Below, piece by piece: positions 5,984 through 7,330 of a stretch of 7,330 nucleotides of DNA. Source of the stretch: Acidobacteriota bacterium (GTDB lineage: Bacteria > Acidobacteriota > Terriglobia > Terriglobales > Acidobacteriaceae). The stretch covers positions 1 to 7,330 of the forward strand of contig JAJZFE010000048.1 of assembly GCA_021798655.1 (NCBI GenBank), given 5' to 3'. Below the pieces are notes generated by a model that saw nothing but the letters and a program-made list of their open reading frames with translations, made no database searches and had not been told where the DNA came from. Both the position numbers and the translations under genes were made by a program. Numbering within the stretch: position 1 is the stretch's first letter; each line of letters starts with the position of its first letter.

Positions 5984-7330
5984 TCAGGTTCCGCAGAATG
6001 TCTGGCTGACGCGCTGTTCCGGGCGTGCGGGGGAGGAGTACCGTTCGAGATTCGGCCGGTATTCGAAGGGGTCTGTCACGACTGCCAGCAACTGCTCGAA
6101 CGGTTGGAAATCCTTTCGCTCTACGGCTGCATCGATTGCGTCTTCTACCATGTGATTGCGGGGGATAAACAACGGATTGGCGATGCGCATCGAAGTAGTC
6201 CGTTGCTGTGTCGAGACTGACTCCTGCTGCAGGCGTTGGCGCCATTGCATTGCCCAGGAGTCATAGGCGGTGGGATCGGCAAACAGTGCGCGCACAGCTA
6301 GGTCTGCTTCCGGCGTAGCAGCGGCATCGCATAGACGGCGGAAGGTCTGGGTGAAGTCGGCGTGATTGGCGGCCATGCGTCCCAGCAGATCGTACGCAAG
6401 TTCTGCATCGCCGGCACGCTCTACGGTTAGTCCCAGCTTGCGGCGCAGACCGGCGGTGCGGGCTGCCTCGAACTGGGTACTGAAGGCGGCGAGCGCCTCA
6501 TAGGCTGAGGCCAGTGCCGCTTCTTCACTCCCTGCTTCCTGTGCCATCAGGGGCAGCAGCGACTCGGCTAACCGAGCCAGATTCCAGTGTGCGGCGTGTG
6601 GTTGATTGCTGTAAGAGTAGCGTCCCTGGCGGTCGATTGAGCTGAAGACCATGTTCGGATCGTAGGCCTCCATAAAGGCGCAGGGTCCGTAGTCGATGGT
6701 CTCGCCGGAGATAGAAGTGTTGTCCGTATTCATCACGCCATGGATGAATCCGAGCAGCATCCACTGTGCGATCAGGCTTGCCTGCCGCGCGATGACGCCA
6801 TCCAGCATCGCGCGATATGGTTGCTGTGCCTCGGCGGCCTCGGGATAGTGCCGCGCGATGGCATAGTCGGCCAGCACGCGGATGGCTTCGGTGTCGCCTT
6901 GTGCCGCGAAGTACTGGAAAGTGCCCACGCGCAGGTGGCTTGCCGCCACGCGGGTCAGGATGGCTCCGGGCAGTTCGACTTCACGCAGTACCCGTTCTCC
7001 AGTGGTTACGGCGGCCAGGGCGCGTGTGGTTGGCACGCCGAGGGCAGCCATGGCTTCGCTGACGAGATACTCGCGTAACACCGGACCGAGCGCGGCCCGA
7101 CCATCGCCGCGCCGCGAGAATGGGGTAGGGCCGGAGCCTTTGAGTTGGATGTCGTATCGGGTACCGTCACGGGCTATCACCTCGCCCAGCAGGTTGGTGC
7201 GACCGTCGCCCAGTTGCGGGACAAAGTGTCCGAACTGATGTCCAGCGTAGGCGAGCGCCAGAGGTTCTGCGTCGATGGGGATGCGATTGCCTGCGAGTAT
7301 CTCTTCGCCGGTATTGCTGGCAAGTGCTTG
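5984..7330 (-). CDS. selO: Protein adenylyltransferase SelO (YdiU/UPF0061), N-terminus outside window
   Basis: The frame runs from the window edge to the TGA at 5984-5986, giving 448 visible residues; about 50 are probably missing at the N-terminus. SelO is a pseudokinase-fold enzyme that transfers AMP from ATP to Ser/Thr/Tyr of target proteins and is linked to oxidative stress. Numbered from the first visible residue, the fragment begins just before [16 protein letters not shown] (29-44). It has [17 protein letters not shown] with K64, REYLVSEAM with E87, [11 protein letters not shown] with R127 and R134, and HGVMNTDN with D203-N204, followed by D213 in ETIDYGP. The spacings equal those of Pseudomonas SelO catalytic residues K113, E136, R176, R183, D252-N253 and D262. 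The C-terminus is FCGT, with Cys third from last where animal SelO has selenocysteine. A GTG at 7180 is in frame but internal, not the start. All key residues are intact. It precedes the cupin on the same strand. Confidence 0.95.
   Translation of the reverse strand, partial: QALASNTGEEILAGNRIPIDAEPLALAYAGHQFGHFVPQLGDGRTNLLGEVIARDGTRYDIQLKGSGPTPFSRRGDGRAALGPVLREYLVSEAMAALGVPTTRALAAVTTGERVLREVELPGAILTRVAASHLRVGTFQYFAAQGDTEAIRVLADYAIARHYPEAAEAQQPYRAMLDGVIARQASLIAQWMLLGFIHGVMNTDNTSISGETIDYGPCAFMEAYDPNMVFSSIDRQGRYSYSNQPHAAHWNLARLAESLLPLMAQEAGSEEAALASAYEALAAFSTQFEAARTAGLRRKLGLTVERAGDAELAYDLLGRMAANHADFTQTFRRLCDAAATPEADLAVRALFADPTAYDSWAMQWRQRLQQESVSTQQRTTSMRIANPLFIPRNHMVEDAIDAAVERKDFQPFEQLLAVVTDPFEYRPNLERYSSPARPEQRVSQTFCGT

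Noticed and set aside
7178..7180. GTG as the selO start codon
   Set aside because: The frame continues upstream to the window edge and encodes the conserved AGHQFG and QLGDGR motifs, so this GTG is internal.
1..7330. CRISPR arrays, tRNA or rRNA genes, insertion-sequence ends, phage genes
   Set aside because: No regular repeat-spacer pattern, no tRNA- or rRNA-like sequence, and no transposase or integrase frame was found by reading both strands.

Overview
The window looks like chromosomal DNA of a moderately GC-rich, free-living bacterium. The protein styles (degenerate TPR protein, stand-alone GlmS-like isomerase, Crp/Fnr protein with an 'ELPVFDGG' core, cysteine-ended SelO) remind me most of Acidobacteriota (Terriglobia, e.g. 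the Granulicella/Edaphobacter/Terriglobus group). This is an inference from memory of protein families; there is no rRNA or other marker to confirm it. I see no phage, transposon, tRNA, rRNA or CRISPR sequence. Coding density is high and no gap exceeds 200 bases.

Layout. Bases 1-766 (+) hold the 3' part of a TPR-repeat protein, cut by the window start. Bases 849-1994 (+) encode a two-SIS-domain sugar-phosphate isomerase/deaminase, equivalent to GlmS without its glutaminase domain. Converging on it (8 bases between stops) is a minus-strand pair: a nitroreductase-family flavoprotein (2003-2668) and, upstream of it with a 4-base ATGA overlap, a RIC/YtfE/ScdA di-iron Fe-S-repair protein (2665-3381). 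Diverging from ric is a Crp/Fnr-type regulator (3566-4270, +). Converging on that regulator (11 bases between stops) is a second minus-strand set: a small cupin (5511-5834) followed by a membrane-bound NapH/YccM-like polyferredoxin (4282-5412). Upstream of the cupin on the same strand is selO (5984 to beyond 7330), whose N-terminus lies outside the window.

How the genes may work together. The centre (2003-5834) reads as a compact nitrosative/oxidative-stress island. RIC would donate iron or repair NO-damaged Fe-S clusters, the nitroreductase would be a coupled flavin redox enzyme, and the Crp/Fnr protein (no Fe-S cysteine cluster, FNR-like recognition helix) is the likely local regulator of the divergent ric promoter. 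The cupin and the polyferredoxin could form a second output operon. SelO, a protein AMPylase linked to redox stress, sits next to it. No NO reductase, nitrite reductase or nitrous-oxide reductase gene is visible here, so the link to nitric oxide rests on ric and gene context only. The components belong to known families. The least described parts are the cupin/polyferredoxin pair and its possible control together with ric.
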